A stretch of 64,000 nucleotides of DNA, taken from NCBI RefSeq assembly GCF_000004075.3, contig NC_026658.2:13752075-13816074 (forward strand). Direction: 5' to 3'. Below are positions 31,273 to 43,754 of this stretch, in pieces. Each line of letters begins with the position of its first letter. The stretch's first letter is position 1. The notes below the pieces were generated by a model. The model made no database searches, was not told the origin of the DNA, and worked only from the letters and a program-made list of their open reading frames with translations. A program made the translations under genes and the position numbers. The stretch comes from Cucumis sativus (taxonomy: Eukaryota; Streptophyta; Magnoliopsida; Cucurbitales; Cucurbitaceae).

Positions 31273-33288
31273 TCAGTTTCCTGATACAGAATCCTCCCTT
31301 GTTTCTTCACATCCTTCCTTTACATCTAAAGCTATTTTTACAGGTACAACTCTGTTCTGTTCTGCTTCATCATTGGCCATGGCTACACTTCCAACCCCTG
31401 AATCCGTGTGCAGAATATTACCCAAGTTTTCATTCATATTGTCACATTCATTTACCTTCCTCGAAATAAGTTCACCCTTAAATTCTTCATCTTTTGTCAC
31501 ACAGTGTTCTGGAATCTGTTCATTTGATTCCTTCACCATTTCATCATTCACTATGTATTTCTCTTCAACCACTTTCCCTCTCTTGAAATCTTCACCCGCA
31601 CATTTTTCCCCACCCTCAATCTCTAAGACTTCTTCATCTTCCTCTTTAGAATCAACATCAACATCTTGGTGTCGTCTAATTTCGGATACATACTCCATCT
31701 CCAACCCTCCATCACTCTCATTCTCAGATACATTCTCCACTACTTCCTCATTCACATCATCAATAGCTGGGTTTTGCCCCTCGAGAAGTTGCAACTTCCT
31801 CCTCAAGTCAACAAGCTCTCTCTCCATAAGAAAAAGTCTCTCCTTCAGTGTCAAGTTCTCCTCCTCCAACTGAGCTATATGGCTATCCTGATCATCGACC
31901 CTATTTTCCAAACAGTTATTATACTCTACTCCATAGTTCTGGTATATCATTTCAAATCGGCTCAAGTCATGGTCCAATCTGCGCTCTACCTCCAAGTGTT
32001 CCTCTACATCACTATCACTCGAACCACCACCAACTTCCTCTTCTTCCTCATCCTGCACTTCCACCTTATTCTCAGACCCCCGTAGCCTTATCAACCCTTT
32101 CATTGATCCATAACCATCAACACCCCATTCCTCCTTGGCCATATCACCCAACGCCTCCCTTGAAGGTGAAAACATTGGAGTAGGAAGCACAGCGGGTGTT
32201 ACAGGACTAGGAGACACAAGTGAAGCGATCCCACCAGACTTCTTTGCACGAATTAAAAAAGAAGTGGTATTCCGAGGTGCATAAGGTGCAAACCTATTGC
32301 CAAACTTCTTTTTAGAGTAAAACTTTCTAGCCCTTAAACGATTTTGAGACTGCAGCTCATGAAGACTTGGAGGTTGATAACCTGCAGCATTATTTGGACC
32401 ACTTATGGAACCCAATAAAGGTTTTTCCATTCTCCTATTGTTTATCCTTTTGTCACCAACGCCTTTTCCCTTCCAATTGCCTCGACCCGATCTTGATTGC
32501 TTCATATTTCCATAGCTAGGTTTTGGGAAGTTGCGGTACTTCTTGTTGGGATCCAAAGGGGCTTGTGGATGTGCCCACACCTTATAGTTGCCACTCATCA
32601 TAGGTGGCAGAGAATGATTCATGATCATCTGGGATTGCTGCATGGCCTGAGGTTGAGCCAGAAGATTTGCCTGGTTGATGGCCTGTGACTGAGACATTAT
32701 CTGAGAATGGTTCATTAGGCTTTGGTTCAGAAATTGAGGTTGATTAATCACCTGTGGCTGGTTCATAACTTGAGACTGAGGCTGGTTCATAACTTGAGAC
32801 TGATTGATTACATGAGGCTGGTTTGCCATAGGTGGATGTCCCATACTAATCATTTCTGATCTTAGATGAAGATTTGCCATCTTTTGTCTATCCTGTAAAA
32901 GAAATGAAAAGGCAGTTAGGAAATTGTTTAGAAGAATAGCTTCCACTAAGAAAATTATGCTTCAATTTCTTTCTTTTTTTTTGGATAAGAAATTATTACA
33001 TTGACATGAAATAATCCAAGGAGATACAAAAAGAAGGCCCTTTTTATAAAATTATGTTTCAATTATTTTTAAAGTTTGTTTTCTTTGTTTTCTTTTTCAA
33101 TTTTGTATTGTTGTAAAATTGGTTTCCCTTCAAAGATCCAGGATTTATTTTAAATCAAGTTGTAGATGGTGATTTTAAATTTTCAAATTTCAAGTCATTC
33201 AACTATAATTCTTAAAACAATTTAGAAACATAAATTTGTTTATCAGCATAGAAACTCAAAATTGTACCTGCTTATCGTCCTCCCCCAT
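31273..33288 (-). CDS. Gene H: Gln/Asn-rich, coiled-coil plant protein of unknown function
   Basis: Two coding exons. A seven-codon first exon, 33288-33268 (MGEDDKQ), ends at a GT donor; the main exon runs 32892-31273, phase 0; 546 aa in all. Residues 30-105 are a low-complexity region of VMNQPQ/INQSQ repeats. A conserved block NYKVWAHPQAPLDPNKKYRN follows, then a Gly/Arg/Lys-rich segment (SGRGNWKGKGVGDKRINNRR), a block with ARKFYSKKKFGNRFAPYAPR, and SPSREALGDMAKEEWGVDGY. An acidic stretch comes next, then a predicted coiled coil (DSHIAQLEEENLTLKERLFL) and a long acidic, charged C-terminus. No signal peptide or membrane segment; probably nuclear (inference). I do not recognise a characterised family. 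A 5' UTR intron of about 1.7 kb separates it from a first exon ending at 35065. Confidence 0.82.
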
Positions 33289-35170
33289 GGGTAAATGCAG
33301 AATATGCAAATAACTTCAGACACGGCTTAAAAGAAGCAGAACAATCTAAAATCAAAAGAAGGCAATTAAAAAATTGACCCATATAATTGGGCATAAGCCA
33401 CTCTAGATGCAAAAAGATACCAAGAAATTAAGACACAAGAAAATTACAGAAACCAAGTAACAAACAAGCCAAGAGGGTAATGTAATACTGAATAAACAAA
33501 TTTCATATTTGTGGTCATAAGTAGAGAAAATTTAACAGAGGGTATGAAATAGGGAAGGAGAGGATGACAGAGAAAGGATCAGAGTTCCAACCATTGCACA
33601 TAATGTGAACGAAGGAGCCACAAGGTTTGCTAAAGCATGTGCCATTATCTCCTCGATTAGAAATTCTCACTAGGAAATCAGCACATTCAGGAATAATTTC
33701 CCGTCAATTGAACTCGAGTTCCTCTCTAGTTTCAATAGCCACCTTATACATGCTAGGTAGCTAAATTTAATATTTGCCAAAAAAATCAATTGAACTTGGT
33801 TCTTGAAATAGCCACTAACAAAGCTAAAATTTCTTAGCTTCCTACATTCCATCAGAAGGATGCTAGAGAACACCCTCAAATATCTGCTTTCAAACAAAGA
33901 AGTTGTGCGTTCAACGACCTGTCAGTGCTGTCACCACTGATGACTGACCATACACAATTTTTGTCTCTAGATTCTTCCATTTTGTGATATCCCAATCAAG
34001 AGACTGATAGGATTAATCCTATCAGAGACTTACCTTCTTCTTCCCCTTTGAATAAGAAGGGTTTTGCAGCTTTATGGAAGTCCAAAGAGAATCGACATCC
34101 TCTTATCGATTATGCCAAACAGTAGTCTAGTACTTCTGATGATTTTCAAAGGATGATAGCATCCAACTATCTCATGCCTTCAGTTTGCTCTCTTTCTTGG
34201 TTGGACAGTAATGACCTCAATCAAGTGTTTTTCGCATGCCACCATTGTCCACTGCTTGATGCCTGTGGCTTTCTTCAAAACAAAAACTTCAAAAACATCT
34301 ATGCAGAGATTATTTCGAAAAGAAAAAAACAAAGAGCCATCCGCATTTTGAGCTTAGGGGGATCTCCCCATTTTTTAGCATCGAAAAACTCCAGAACATG
34401 ATTTACTGCCGACAGTACAATTGTTTGGGGCTTCATGACGACTACGTTTGTAAGGGAAAAAAAATAAATTAGACGTATAAGTGCTGTGATTATAAGTAGC
34501 AATAGAGCTGAAATATAAAAACACCACTTTAAATGTGCTCTACTCGATATAACGATCTTGAAGTCGATGAACTAGATGAATGGAGAAGGAACATAATCAG
34601 GGGAAAATTTAGAACAGACGTTGAAGTTAAGTGGTGTTGAGATAGAAAGACGCCTAAAAATAGAAGAAATTGGAAACTCAAAAAGTCACTAATTTGATTT
34701 CGAAATAAACGACAGATTCAAATTCAGAAAAGGAAACCAAAATCCAAAAAATAATCGATTAAATTTATAAACAGAAACGTCCAAAGTAACAAGGAATCTA
34801 TAGTCGATGAACAGAATCAATTGATCTCACACCGATGGAAAAGGAATCAAGGTTTCAGAAAAAAGAAGGAAAAAAACGAGAGATAAACGGAGAAATCCAA
34901 CGATAAAAGTACCAAAATAATCTCCAAAGCAGCACAGAAACACATAGTGGATCCACACATAATTAAATAAGAACCAAGCGAAATAGAAAATGAGACAAGA
35001 AAGAAAAACGTAAGATGAAATAGAATAACGAGTGAAGAAGAAGAAAAATGAATAGATTTCTAACCTTGGATGAGCAAGAAACGGTGGCCGGAAAAGCGCC
35101 GGAAGGGAGCGGGAAGTGCTTGGAAGTTGGTGAGGAAGAAGAATTTAGGGCTGCGAAGAAGAATTGTTTT
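33289..35170 (-). other. Gene H 5' UTR and leader intron
   Basis: A non-coding first exon lies at about 35065-35170, with donor AAG/GTTAGA at 35065/35064. It splices to a short exon near 33325 that carries the ATG. The 1.7-kb leader intron contains no supported gene. A 34.0-34.4 kb stretch reads fairly openly on the plus strand but matches nothing I know. Confidence 0.5.
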
Positions 35171-35638
35171 AGTAAAATTTAGGGGTAATTTTGGTATTGT
35201 GGAGGTAGAACTACAAAAGGCCACGCGTACTACGAACTAAATTTAGAAGCAAATTTAGGGGCTATTTTGGTATTTCATGTCTCGATAGTCCATTGTAGTT
35301 TTGCAGAGGTTGTGCGATCGTGTCTACATAGATAGAACAACAAAAGGCAGCATAAGGACACTTGGCTTGGCTCATCTCATATTGAATTTGAACTATGGTC
35401 TTCTCTCAATTTATGTTAATCAGCCCTACTTAGAAGAAGATATAGCAGTTCTTAATTCTTATCGTACCTTGTTGGTTCACGTGTGTGAATCTCATTCAAC
35501 CACCTCAGATTTCTCCCTTCACAAATGCAAATCAATAAACCCTTGCTTACACTGCCACCACTACTAAAGATAACAAGCAATCTGGGCGCGTACCTCACCT
35601 CAGCTTGCTCTGTTTTTGCCTTTCCCATGCCCCCCTTA
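35171..35638. promoter_or_regulatory. Shared divergent promoter of gene H and fibrillin
   Basis: Less than 500 bases separate the inferred 5' end of gene H (minus strand) from the fibrillin start codon (plus strand). No clear TATA box is seen on either side, as is common for housekeeping divergent plant promoters. The fibrillin reading frame stays open upstream to 35525, which leaves the exact start open. Confidence 0.55.
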
Positions 35639-38600
35639 ATGGCTCTTAAAGCTAATGCTATGACGCCCACTTATCTTCACCGTTCATTCTTCACTCCTCA
35701 GACTCCATCTCTCCCTCCCATCAAACGGTACCATCGCCTTCACACACATATTCGTCTCCGTTGTCGATCTTCACTTGTTGATGAGCAGCAGAAAGAAGTT
35801 GTCTCGTTTTCTCAACCGGAAAATTCTCTCATTGATGCTCTCATTGGTGTCCAAGGTCGAGGCCGCTCTGTTTCATCTCAGCAGCTCAGCGTAATTCTTC
35901 TTTTTTTTCGCCTTCTTTTCGTTCTTTTCTGCTCTGTTTATTAAACTTCTTTTAGTGTATTGGTTTCTTCAGAATGTCGAACGGGCTGTCAGTGTTCTCG
36001 AAGGGTTGGAAGGCGTGCGAGATCCGGTAATCCGGTTGGCTTTCCCTATCGATTTTTAATAGTTTTGCTACGGTGATAAACTGTTCGAAATATTGCCCGT
36101 TAAGTTTTTTATTTGTTTATATCATCTCGTTCGAGCTTTGGAATAGAAAGGAATTGGCTTTCATGGTGGTTGTAGAAGTTTATCTATGATACTCGAAACC
36201 CCATATTTCCAGGCGTTCTTAATTACTCTTTGGTTACTCCTTTTGTTGGTTCAGTTTTACAAGTTTGTTAATGTTTCAGTAGTCTTCTGAAGAAATTAGT
36301 ATGCTTCAAAGTTTTCTTTTATTACTCAATGTTAAAGCAGCAACTTGTTACATTGTGTGGTAATCAGGAGACATCCTTATTTTATTTCTCTGTCCACTAC
36401 ATAGAGATTTAGAAAATTTCATCCTTGGTATTATATCTTCAACATGAATGAAAATGGTAACTGGTGTCTATTTTACAGGTTTTAAAGCTTTGTCTTCGCT
36501 AATCCTGACTTCTCTCTTTCATTGCCTGCAGACAAACTCTAGCCTAATTGAAGGACGTTGGCAGTTGGTATTCACAACTAGACCTGGAACAGCGTCCATA
36601 ATACAGGTTCGATTTCAATTCTTGATACGTGTCCAACAATGGCAATTCCCTTTTCTTATATTGTGATCCTGTACCTAAACACCATTATAAAATCATAGTT
36701 CAGAAGTCAGATTCAAGATTTCTTTCTAGTATTTTGATTAAAATTAGGCGAAAGGTGACTTCAAAACAAATCGATTAAAATAACAAAAATGACTATTTCA
36801 TGAGCCGTAGACAACGAAAAAGATCATGATTATCTGATCTCGTTGCTGAAGAAATTAGCATAGAACAGAAACTGGGACTTGGAAGAAAGAATACACTCTT
36901 CAATCTCCACTCGTTCCCTCGCCTCGGATTTGGGACGCACTCCCTATCCATTAGCAAAAGATTCTTAGCCCAGGGAAATAAATATTTTTAGACCCTTGAT
37001 GAATATAAAACATCTGAATTGTTTTTTTGAGATCTATCCCTGTCGTGGAGAAATTCTAGAATTCTTTGAAGTCCAACGAAACAATATCTTTGAAAATATC
37101 TATTTATAAATTTTCTAAGATAATTATAGAAAGGGCTAGTATATATTAGTCATTTAGTTAGTGTTGGTTTTTTTTTAACAGAGGATTTTGAAAATGTTTT
37201 ATTGCTTCATCTCAGTAACTAATATATAATGAGTTTGTTATATAATAATCTGAAGCATTGATAATGACAAGAAATGGTAAAATCTTGAAACTCTTATCCT
37301 TCAGAGAACATTTGTTGGAGTTGATTTCTTCAGTGTGTTTCAAGAGATATTTCTACGAACAAACGACCCACGAGTCTCCAATATTGTTAAATTCTCTGAT
37401 GCAATCGGTGAGCTGAAAGTAGAGGTATGTTTGCATATCTTTTAATAACCGGTTAACAATCTCGGATCCTTGCTGTCTAATATTATTCTCCCCTTATAGG
37501 CGGCTGCATCAGTCAAAGATGGCAAACGCATCCTTTTCCAATTTGACAGAGCAGCATTTTCTTTTAAGTTCTTGCCTTTTAAGGTCCCATATCCTGTACC
37601 GTTCAAACTTCTTGGAGATGAAGCAAAGGGCTGGTTGGACACCACATATTTATCTCCCTCAGGGAACCTCCGCATCTCAAGAGGAAACAAGGTAAATTAC
37701 TTCACTTTCTTCTGTTACTCAAACATATCTTACATACTTAAAACTTTTCGAGTTGATTTGGTAATTGCTAAGGACGTACAGAACCATTGTAATAGTGTAG
37801 GGCACCACGTTTGTGTTGCAAAAGCAAACAGAAGCAAGGCAAAAATTATTGCTAGCAATTTCTACAGATAAAGGAGTTGAAGAGGTAAACCTACTTTCCA
37901 CACACTCATCATAAAGAAAATGTTCGACCTCATTATATTCTCCTGCGGCTGATTTCTTGAGCGCTTGAATACAGGCAATTGATAAGCTCATCTCTGAAAA
38001 TCAGAATGAAAATAAATTTGAAGAGGAACTTCTCGAGGGAGGATGGAATATGTTATGGAGTTCACAGGTAGTCTATGGATTCATATTTTCGTATGCTGAA
38101 CAAAATAAAATAGATTACCAAAATATCAGTGGTAAAATGTGAATAGGCTGTATAAGCATGTGAATAAAGTATAAGACGTAATCGGTTAAGGATATGTGAC
38201 ATGAGATGTCAAGTAGTAGTAGTTCTAGTTAGACATAAAGAGAAATGTCAGCAGATTACATGGGAAGCTGTGATTATTCCAGCTAAATACCTCTCTCAAA
38301 AAACAATCTTTTATACGATGTCATCTGGCTTGATTTACTTGTTTTTCCAACTTCTTGATAGATACATATCCATCTCAAAAAGCAATCTTTTATATGATTC
38401 CATATGACCGCCCTTGACATTTATCTGGTCCGCTGCAACAGATGTCTAGAGTAGCTTGATGAATCGTATAAAAGATTTCTTTTCGGGAGTAGAAAGAGCA
38501 AGGGAAAGATTGCTTCTATTTCATGTACTTATCAATTACTGTAAACTGCAGATGGAAACAGATAGTTGGATAGAGAATGCTGCAAATGGTCTCATGGGGA

Positions 38601-39236
38601 TGCAGGTAGAGTGAATAGGATACCAGCTGTACTAAACTCCAATAATGTATAAACCTTCATTTCTAGACTAAAAGAATCATAATCATTCACTAGTCACTTG
38701 CATAAAGTACACTCTTACCCTACCCGACAGGTTATCAAGAACGGGCAAATGAAGTTTGGAGTGGATATGTTGCTAGGACTGAGATTCTCCATGATTGGTA
38801 CCCTTGTGTAAGTTTCCCAATCATATAGTTCATTTTATTGGTTAGCAAAGCTATGAGAAAAAGGTTTGGAAGAATTGAATCCAACAGGCAAATACACAAC
38901 ACGATACGTTCTCATTTGTTATTGGGTCCTCGATTTGTCATTAACATAAGTTTTCTCTGCGGTAGGAAATCTGGAGACAACGCATACGATGTAACCATGG
39001 ATGATGCTGCAATTATTGGAGGCCCCTTTGGATATCCTTTGGGAATGGAGAGCCGGTTCAAGCTCCAACTTCTGTGAGATATCTCCATATTTGGTTGTTG
39101 TTTCATTTGGCTACTACATAGCTATTTAACTTGCCGGGTTGTTTTCAGATACAATGATGGGAAGATTAGGATCACACGAGGATACAATAACATCTTGTTT
39201 GTGCATGTACGGGTGGCTGAATCAAAGCAGGTGTAA
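35639..39236 (+). CDS. FBN10: Plastid-lipid-associated protein / fibrillin, FBN10 (PAP12) type
   Basis: Eleven coding exons: 35639-35890, 35973-36026, 36532-36606, 37305-37424, 37500-37691, 37801-37884, 37975-38067, 38552-38605, 38731-38807, 38966-39073 and 39149-39236. All are GT-AG and the joined frame is open, 398 aa. The N-terminus (MALKANAMTPTYLHRSFF, rich in Ser, Thr, Arg and His) fits a chloroplast transit peptide. The first fibrillin domain spans about residues 60-250 (SLIEGRWQLVFTTRPGTASI, LPFKVPYPVPFKLLGDEAKG, YLSPSGNLRISRGN). A second, weaker lipocalin-like repeat spans 265-395 (LLEGGWNMLWSSQ, GKIRITRGYNNILFV). Two domains in a protein of this length match Arabidopsis PAP12/FBN10 as I recall it. 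Fibrillins bind lipids in plastoglobules or thylakoids. An upstream in-frame ATG (35525) would add 38 residues. It shares a divergent promoter with gene H. Confidence 0.88.
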
Positions 39237-39239
39237 GAA

Positions 39240-39990
39240 GACTTGTCAAAAGAAGGAAGCCCTTGAGGTTAGGAACCCGTGTATAGTAGTAGTAAGACAT
39301 GCCCTCGGCGTCTTTACAATGTATATTCGTCAATTGAAGTTGTAAAGATCTCGAACGTCAAAATTTCACCACCATCCTTCCAATGAAGAATTTCAATCTC
39401 AAGTTTTATCAATTAGTTAGACGGGAGTATCTTTCATTTGTGAATCTCAAACCAAGGTGTTCTTTTTTTTTTTTCCACTCTTTGGTGAAAAGTAGAAAAT
39501 GGAATGTTGCTATTTGTTACGTTGTGGCAATACCTGATGTGATAAAAGAGTTAAATTATGAAAACATCAAAAAGTAATACATTCTACACAATCACAGAAA
39601 GGAAATACATTTCTTTTCATAAAAGGTCATCAATACATGAATGCCTTTTAAATAAAATATAGCACAGCGTCTTTTTTTCATATTCATACAACAAAAGAGA
39701 ACTTAAGGGCACGTGACAAAAGGACTTTCCAATTGTTGAATATCATAGAATATAACAAAGTATCTTAACAATATATTTATATAGTCTATTAAAAAGAAGT
39801 TTATTGCTAATAAATTTTATTTTTAAAGTATTTGTCATCGATATCCTCAAAATTGTTGGAGAAAATATCACATTAATGATATCATATCTAGAATATGCCC
39901 AAATATTTTTCATAACAAAATAACACTTGGAAGTTAGAATACAAAATGCTAAAGTATTGATAAATTTAGAAATTGCATAAAATCAGGATA
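39240..39990. other. Fibrillin 3' UTR and intergenic
   Basis: No further gene is seen. The fibrillin 3' UTR should occupy the first few hundred bases. Homology to the gene H downstream region begins near 39985. Confidence 0.5.
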
Positions 39991-40710
39991 TAAAGCACAA
40001 ACAAGCATCTTTGGAAGACTCATCCCATGAACCACCGAGTAGACTGCACCAAAAGAAAGAAAATAAGGACAAAAAATATACAACCAAGAAACTAGCAAGG
40101 CGAACATAGGCTAAACATGAAGCAGACTTGATTGAGAAACATCAGCCTTTTCAAACAAGAGAAATAAATATGCAACTAAGAAGCTGCGGAAGATAACAAC
40201 AACCATGAAATTCGAACAAAACAATTCATCAAGAAATACCTTACGTTTTACACAAAATTAATCAATTATGCAAGCACTTCGGGCGAGTAGGCCAATCATT
40301 TACCACAGTTGATTTTTAAGATATGTTTTCATTAGAAATGCATACAAAAGATGCTTTCAATTTGCAATAAGGAAAGATATCTTCTTTGCTTCCTGATTTG
40401 GAAATCTCCATCGAGTCTTCACAGCCTGCCTTTACATCCACAACTATCATTACAGGGACAACTCTATTGTGCTGTCATTCACTATGGCCTCGTTTCCAAT
40501 CTTCGAACCTGTGTGTAAAATATTAACCAACTTCTCAACCAAATGCTTGCATTCATTTTACTTCTCCAAAACAAGTTTGCCTTTCATTTCTTCGATGTTT
40601 TGCTTTGACATCTTCGAAAAGATGCTCATCTATGGCTTACCCAATTTCATCCTTCACTATCACTTAATCTCCAACTCAAGACGTAAAAGAAGGCATAGCA
40701 GATTCAGATA
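39990..40710 (-). pseudogene. Detached C-terminal relic of paralogue I
   Basis: Minus-strand sequence here is homologous to the C-terminal coding and 3' region of gene H. Around 40400-40500 it reads VVPVMIVVDVKAGCEDS, where H reads VVPVKIALDVKEGCEETREDS. Further homology runs to about 40700 (caatttcatccttcactat on the plus strand against caccatttcatcattcacta in H). The frame is broken by at least one indel relative to H, so it is unlikely to be translated. Together with gene I at 43755-44987 it shows that I was once as long as H and has been split by about 3 kb of other DNA. Confidence 0.72.
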
Positions 40711-40719
40711 AGAACCATT

Positions 40720-43700
40720 TATAGTACATGTTTCAAGATACACATGAAAGCATTTATATACCCCACTAATAGTATGTCAAGTATAAATTACTCAAAGAAC
40801 TAAACCTCAGAGTTAATAAAACTGATCATTAGCTAGCATGAGAGAGGCCCTCCTTCTAATTGACAGGACTACCTAAAGTTGGGCACGATCCATTACATAA
40901 TTGTCTTTGACACATCGGATTTGCACCTCAAATATAAGGGTCTTAGTCAAGTGTGCATGCGGAATGCACCTAAAGAAAGTTTAGGTTAAGACAACTGTTG
41001 TTTCTTCAAAATTTCAAATTTACTCCTCTTGAAAAGATCTCTAAAGCAATCAAAATTCCTGAAAATTTAGAGAGAATGGAAGTGGCAAATAAAATTCTAC
41101 CATACAAAATAAATCTTTGTCAAAGGATGCCCAATATCAACAATGAACCTGAGACAACAGCACATATATCAAAAAATGCAAATATTACAAACAAGGTTTG
41201 GAGAGCTTTGTTGAAAAGGGTATGCCATTTGAAAAGTTCACATAGCATTATAAAGAATGTCCATACTAAGTGCATTATAAATGATGACTTAATATTACAC
41301 ACATTAAGTGCTACTGCAACAATATGAAGCATATACCAGAAAGTAAAAAATATAGCCTCCATTGTAACAAAATGACTATACTTCAGAAATGCATAAATCA
41401 TAACCATACCTTCCCTGTATGTCTCGGGCTCCCACTTTAATGATATGGTTTTTGTGAGTCATTTTAGTTCATCACCTTATCATCTTGCAGATATGCTCAT
41501 GGACACCCTATGCATTTTTTGGTCTTTCCTTTCAATATAGAAGAACATGTAGTAAATTTTGCTGCTAATATACTTATTGTAAAAAAAGGGAGAGAGAATA
41601 TACCCATCATTATCGATAATCACTTCCCTCTATCCTTCAATCAAAGCACAATCCAAATCAAATAAGAGTAAGAGGTGTTTATGTCACAAAAGAAACCATA
41701 AAGCTTCCAAGATAATAACAATGGAAAATAGATTTCAATGACACCTCTAGGTTTAATAGCAAATGCCTTACCTTGCAAATGTCAGACTCCTCTCTCTGCT
41801 TAAGAGAAGTAGGACCATTATTGCATACTGACTTCCAATACCAACGATTCAAGCACAATATTAAATTTAACTTAACAGCCATCCACAACAAGACCAATGT
41901 AAAAGGAGAAATAGAGGTGACGAAGCCCCGCCATCAAGGAACAAATAGAAATAGAATTCACAAACCCAAGCCAATAAGCAAAGAAAGGAAATAGAATCGA
42001 CATAAACCATGTGCGTACAAGTTATGAGGTATATTTCTCAATTAAAGAAGAAATAGAATTCACAAACCCAAGCCATTAAGGAAAGAAAGGAAATAGAATC
42101 GACATAAACCATGTGCGTACAAGTTATGAGGTATATTTCTCAATTAAAGAAAAATCATAGGGAACTATCAATGAGAGTCTTAAATTGATGGTTTATCCTA
42201 GCTTCCTATAAATCAAGAGTTTATTTCTTGCTCATAGTGAAAACGTTCATAACCTTTTTTAATCTTCAATCATTAGAAAATCAAGAGTAACCAAATTACA
42301 ACAATTTAGTGATGAGTTAGATAACAACTAGTGTTCACCATTGGACCATAGATCTGAAACATCAACATTGTCATAATGGGCTATTACCATCACAACACTA
42401 ATTGATGTTGCCTTGGCTTAACTCATCAAGACCAAGAGGAAGAAAAGATCAGAGAAACCAGTTAACTCATATCATTCCCTGTCTCCAAGCCACGGCCCAT
42501 CATAGCCCTTCACATTCTCTCACCACAAGCAAAATTAAACTTCCTGCACCATAGAAATTATACAGAAATAAATTATGTATATTGATTTGGGTGAAATCGT
42601 GCTCAATTTACAAACAGGCAGAGCAGGCACTATGTTAAATTGGAAAATGATTTGTAAGTCAACAAAAACAAAGAACACGGCAACTTGAATTCACTGCTGT
42701 CATCTTACACAAATGGTTTCGTTTCTGGGGAATGGGGAATGAGACCAAATGCAAAATTGAGAAAGAAACACTTAAGAGAAAAGAGAGTTCATCTTCAATC
42801 TTAGAACCACTGAAGGGAAAAATCAAAAAGAAGATTCAAGTAAAAGACTGCATGGGTTTGTAAGTTAGTTTTTCTACATCTATAGCAGTCTTGGAGCACT
42901 TTCTATTAACCAAAGACATGTTAGAAATGTTACAGCCAAAGCACCAAATTGAAAAGAAAAGGGTAAGCATACAATTCATTGCGACTGAACTGAATTTGTT
43001 CAGCATCACCATTAGAGGAAAAGAACTGACTTAACTTATGATTTGCTCGAGGAGCATTTAATTCAAATTTATAATACATGGGAATTATAGGGATAGAAAT
43101 TAAGCAGTTATAAAAGGTAATTACAATGGTATTAAAGATATAAATGGACAATGTTATAAAAGGAACACAATACAATAATATACAACTTTGAGAGAGCAGC
43201 TGTGTTGATGTGAGAAAACGCCACATTGCATCTAAGGCCCACATGGTTTTTATTAATCTTTTCTCCACAAGGGATGGATATTTTTTACTCAATCGAAAAA
43301 TCTTTGAAAAACAAAAACTATGAAACTTTCTTCTGCGGCAATTGAATCTCGCATGGTATATTCTACTTTTGTCAGACAAATTTCTACAAGAACAGAGACG
43401 GGAGCTTCAGAACTGAACCTGAATACGACGGGAAGCCGTTTCAGTGGCCGCCACTTCAATCTCAATTGCAGTGACTTTGAACGTCAGGATCGTTAACTAC
43501 TTTCTTGGTAAGCAAGCTAAGGCTATTCCATGGTGGGTAAGAGGTAAAAGAGATTTCAAGGAGAAGAAAGGCAACCGCTGGCTTTGAAATGCAAAATAAA
43601 GGACAACGAATTTGGTTTTCAGAAATTAGTTTCAATTAACCAAATAGATTGCAGTAAATAATTGTCATCCGCCAGCACCCCTCTATTTTTCTTTCCATTT

Positions 43701-43754
43701 CTTAAATTTAAGTGTAATCTATACCCACAATTATGGTAGTGTATGCATTCCTAT
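40720..43754. other. About 3-kb segment splitting paralogue I
   Basis: Unidentified sequence between the two parts of paralogue I. It includes a 102-bp tandem duplication (41948-42151). I see no transposase, reverse transcriptase or clear terminal repeats. The short frames at 41.0-41.3 and 42.9-43.4 kb match nothing I recognise. The segment at 43.38-43.62 kb is more GC-rich than its surroundings and looks UTR-like. Confidence 0.5.
41948..42151. repeat. 102-bp near-perfect tandem duplication
   Basis: The unit starting gaaatagaattcacaaaccc at 41948 is repeated at 42050. The two copies differ at only a few positions ('ccaataagcaaag' versus 'ccattaaggaaag'). Confidence 0.92.

Noticed and set aside
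31373-32183. Plus-strand frames of 110-166 codons opposite gene H, and similar ones opposite gene I
   Set aside because: They mirror the low-complexity acidic and Gln/Asn codons of H and I; the encoded Ser/His/Tyr-rich strings are what the reverse of Glu/Asp/Met/Asn codons gives.
33540-34420. Possible retroelement or gene fragment inside the gene H leader intron
   Set aside because: A frame on the plus strand reads fairly openly and one string loosely recalls an RNase H tail, but no motif is firm enough to name.
42900-43640. Gene-like segment in the 3-kb insert (a 149-codon minus-strand frame and a GC-richer stretch)
   Set aside because: No recognisable domain, no convincing splice sites joining it to neighbours, and composition typical of UTR or intergenic DNA.
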